A stretch of 20,848 nt of DNA, taken from Cladosporium sp. IMV 00045 (Eukaryota > Ascomycota > Dothideomycetes > Cladosporiales > Cladosporiaceae). Every line of letters begins with the position of its first letter. The first letter of the stretch is position 1. Of the stretch, positions 19,687 to 20,848 are shown piece after piece. The position numbers and the translations under genes were made by a program. The stretch lies in the NCBI GenBank assembly GCA_001931905.2, contig MSJI02000049.1, positions 1 to 20,848 of the forward strand, given 5' to 3'. Under the pieces are notes generated by a model. The model searched no databases and had not been told where the DNA came from. It saw only the letters and a program-made list of their open reading frames with translations.

Positions 19687-20290
19687 GTCTCCAGAGCTGC
19701 GACGAGAGACAGCAATTGGCGACAAAGAGACAAAATCGTGCGATGTCGTGAGGATTGTCGCCACACCAGACACAGGTTCAGTTCGAATCCACTGGTCCAG
19801 GCAGGCACACACTCTGGGGAAGACGCGACCAGTCCCCGCTTCTTTTGCCACTCAGACGCGGTATCACGTGCGCTTCTCCAGACTACATCATCGATCGATG
19901 TCAGCAATCCCTGGCCGAAATGCACGAAGTTGAAGACATGCGCTCAACAAAATTCCAAGGGGCTCACTTTGCAGATGCAGATGATTCAGTCTTATCGGAA
20001 AGATTTGCCGTTATTGAAAGTGTCAAGCCATGACTGTAATTAATGGTATACCTTGTCCGCGTTGTTTCACAGCGCAGGTGATCTAATGATCGAGAGTAAT
20101 TACATGTACTGGGGTTCTCCATTCTACATGGCCCTCATTAATTAGAAGATAAGTCAATATTAACAAAGGGATACAAGATCCGTAGACAATTTTGTCGAAA
20201 ATCCAACAAGTGCGCAATCCAAACAAGCGCGCCATTTATGTATGAACCCAAGCAGGGACAACCGGGAAAAGAAAAAAAGAGAAGGGGTAT
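19687..20290. other. Intergenic region upstream of RAD54
   Basis: About 600 bases holding the RAD54 promoter and the 3' flank of the membrane-protein gene. No complete gene or RNA was recognised. It may include a short non-coding or coding first exon of RAD54. Confidence 0.45.
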
Positions 20291-20848
20291 CTAGATGCCA
20301 AAGATGGCGATATGGGTGTTCGGCACGCCTGGGATGCGGTCCTCAAACCACAAGCGATCGGCCTCCTGTGCATAATTGTTAGTCGTGCGAAGGCCGTGTG
20401 GGATGCGGAATTGTATGCTTACCCAGGTGATGTTGTTGTACGCGTTCATGACACAGAGCACAGTGTCCACGATGAAGATGAGCATGAACATCAGCCAGTA
20501 AGCGAGGTCGTCCAGGCTGTCTCTCTGAACGTAGGCAGGGATGAATGTGCAGAAAGCGATGAAGGCGGTGGGCTGTGATATTGTCAGCTTTTGTGTTCAC
20601 AAATATGCGCGTTCATGGTGGCGAGGGACATACCAGCATGAGTCTTTGCAACCTCACTGCAAACCAAAGAAACTGCACTCTCTCCTCCAAAACTTCCTCG
20701 TCTCTCCTCCAGCTGGCTCTCTGCACCATGGCGAAAGCGGTTTGAAACCAAGCGGCCCAGTGCAGCACGAAGAAGGCTGTCACGCAGCCGATGAATGCAG
20801 GATGGCTCGATCGGTAGTATGGGCCGAGAGCAGCGGCGATGATTTCTA
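20291..20848 (-). CDS. Multi-pass membrane protein, C-terminal part (cut by window edge)
   Basis: The 5' part is outside the window. Three exons are visible: 20848-20634, 20572-20423 and 20365-20291, 145 residues. Introns 20573-20633 (gtatgt to tcacag) and 20366-20422 (gtaagc to gcacag) are both phase 0. Three hydrophobic segments are seen: AFIGCVTAFFVLHWAAWFQ, PTAFIAFCTFIPAYV and LAYWLMFMLIFIVDTVLCV. A charged segment (WRRDEEVLEERVQF) lies between the first two. The protein ends in a conserved-looking stretch with PNTHIAIFGI. The family is not recognised. It may be a fungal integral membrane protein of unknown function; nothing suggests a transporter class. Confidence 0.7.

Noticed and set aside
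19775..19800. B-box-like gttcgaatcc, considered as a tRNA gene
   Set aside because: The five bases on each side do not pair as a T stem and no cloverleaf can be drawn.
1..20848. Transposon, CRISPR array or RIP-mutated block
   Set aside because: No transposase or reverse transcriptase motif, no terminal repeats, no regular spaced repeats and no AT-rich, stop-filled block were seen.

Overview
The window reads as nuclear DNA of a filamentous ascomycete. Genes carry short GT-AG introns (mostly 50-160 bp) with CTAAC/CTGAC-like branch sites. A 5S rRNA gene stands alone between protein genes, and the protein families are typical of Pezizomycotina: a GMC oxidoreductase, an MFS sugar porter, a Zn2Cys6 regulator, a DUF829/PaxU-like protein and a spherulin-like cupin. 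A Dothideomycete is my guess but is not proven from the sequence.

Two conserved housekeeping genes sit near the ends: an intronless GPN3-type GTPase (1539-2429, +) and an intronless RAD54 recombination ATPase (17245-19686, -). The last 560 bases hold the C-terminal part of a multi-pass membrane protein that runs off the right edge (-).

Between them lies an accessory stretch. It has a secreted cupin (3193-4139, -, 3 exons), a secreted GMC flavin oxidoreductase (6429-8567, +, 6 exons), an unrecognised gene with a Cys-containing C-terminal module (9070-10096, -, 4 exons in my model), the broken front end of a Zn2Cys6 transcription factor (about 10404-11045, -), an MFS sugar-type transporter (12425-14166, +, 5 exons) and a PaxU-like alpha/beta hydrolase (16073-16981, +). 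A complete 5S rRNA gene is at 14599-14717, and a truncated 5S copy at 11220-11260 matches its first 41 bases with two changes.

Secreted oxidase, secreted cupin, porter and regulator remnant lie side by side. They could be an extracellular oxidation/uptake neighbourhood or a decayed metabolic cluster whose regulator has died, but nothing in the sequence proves joint function. Several orphan coding scraps (11556-11735, 11993-12303, 14903-15225) and the regulator remnant suggest that 9-16 kb has been rearranged and is losing genes. I see no transposase, CRISPR array, integrase or clear new multi-gene defence-like system.
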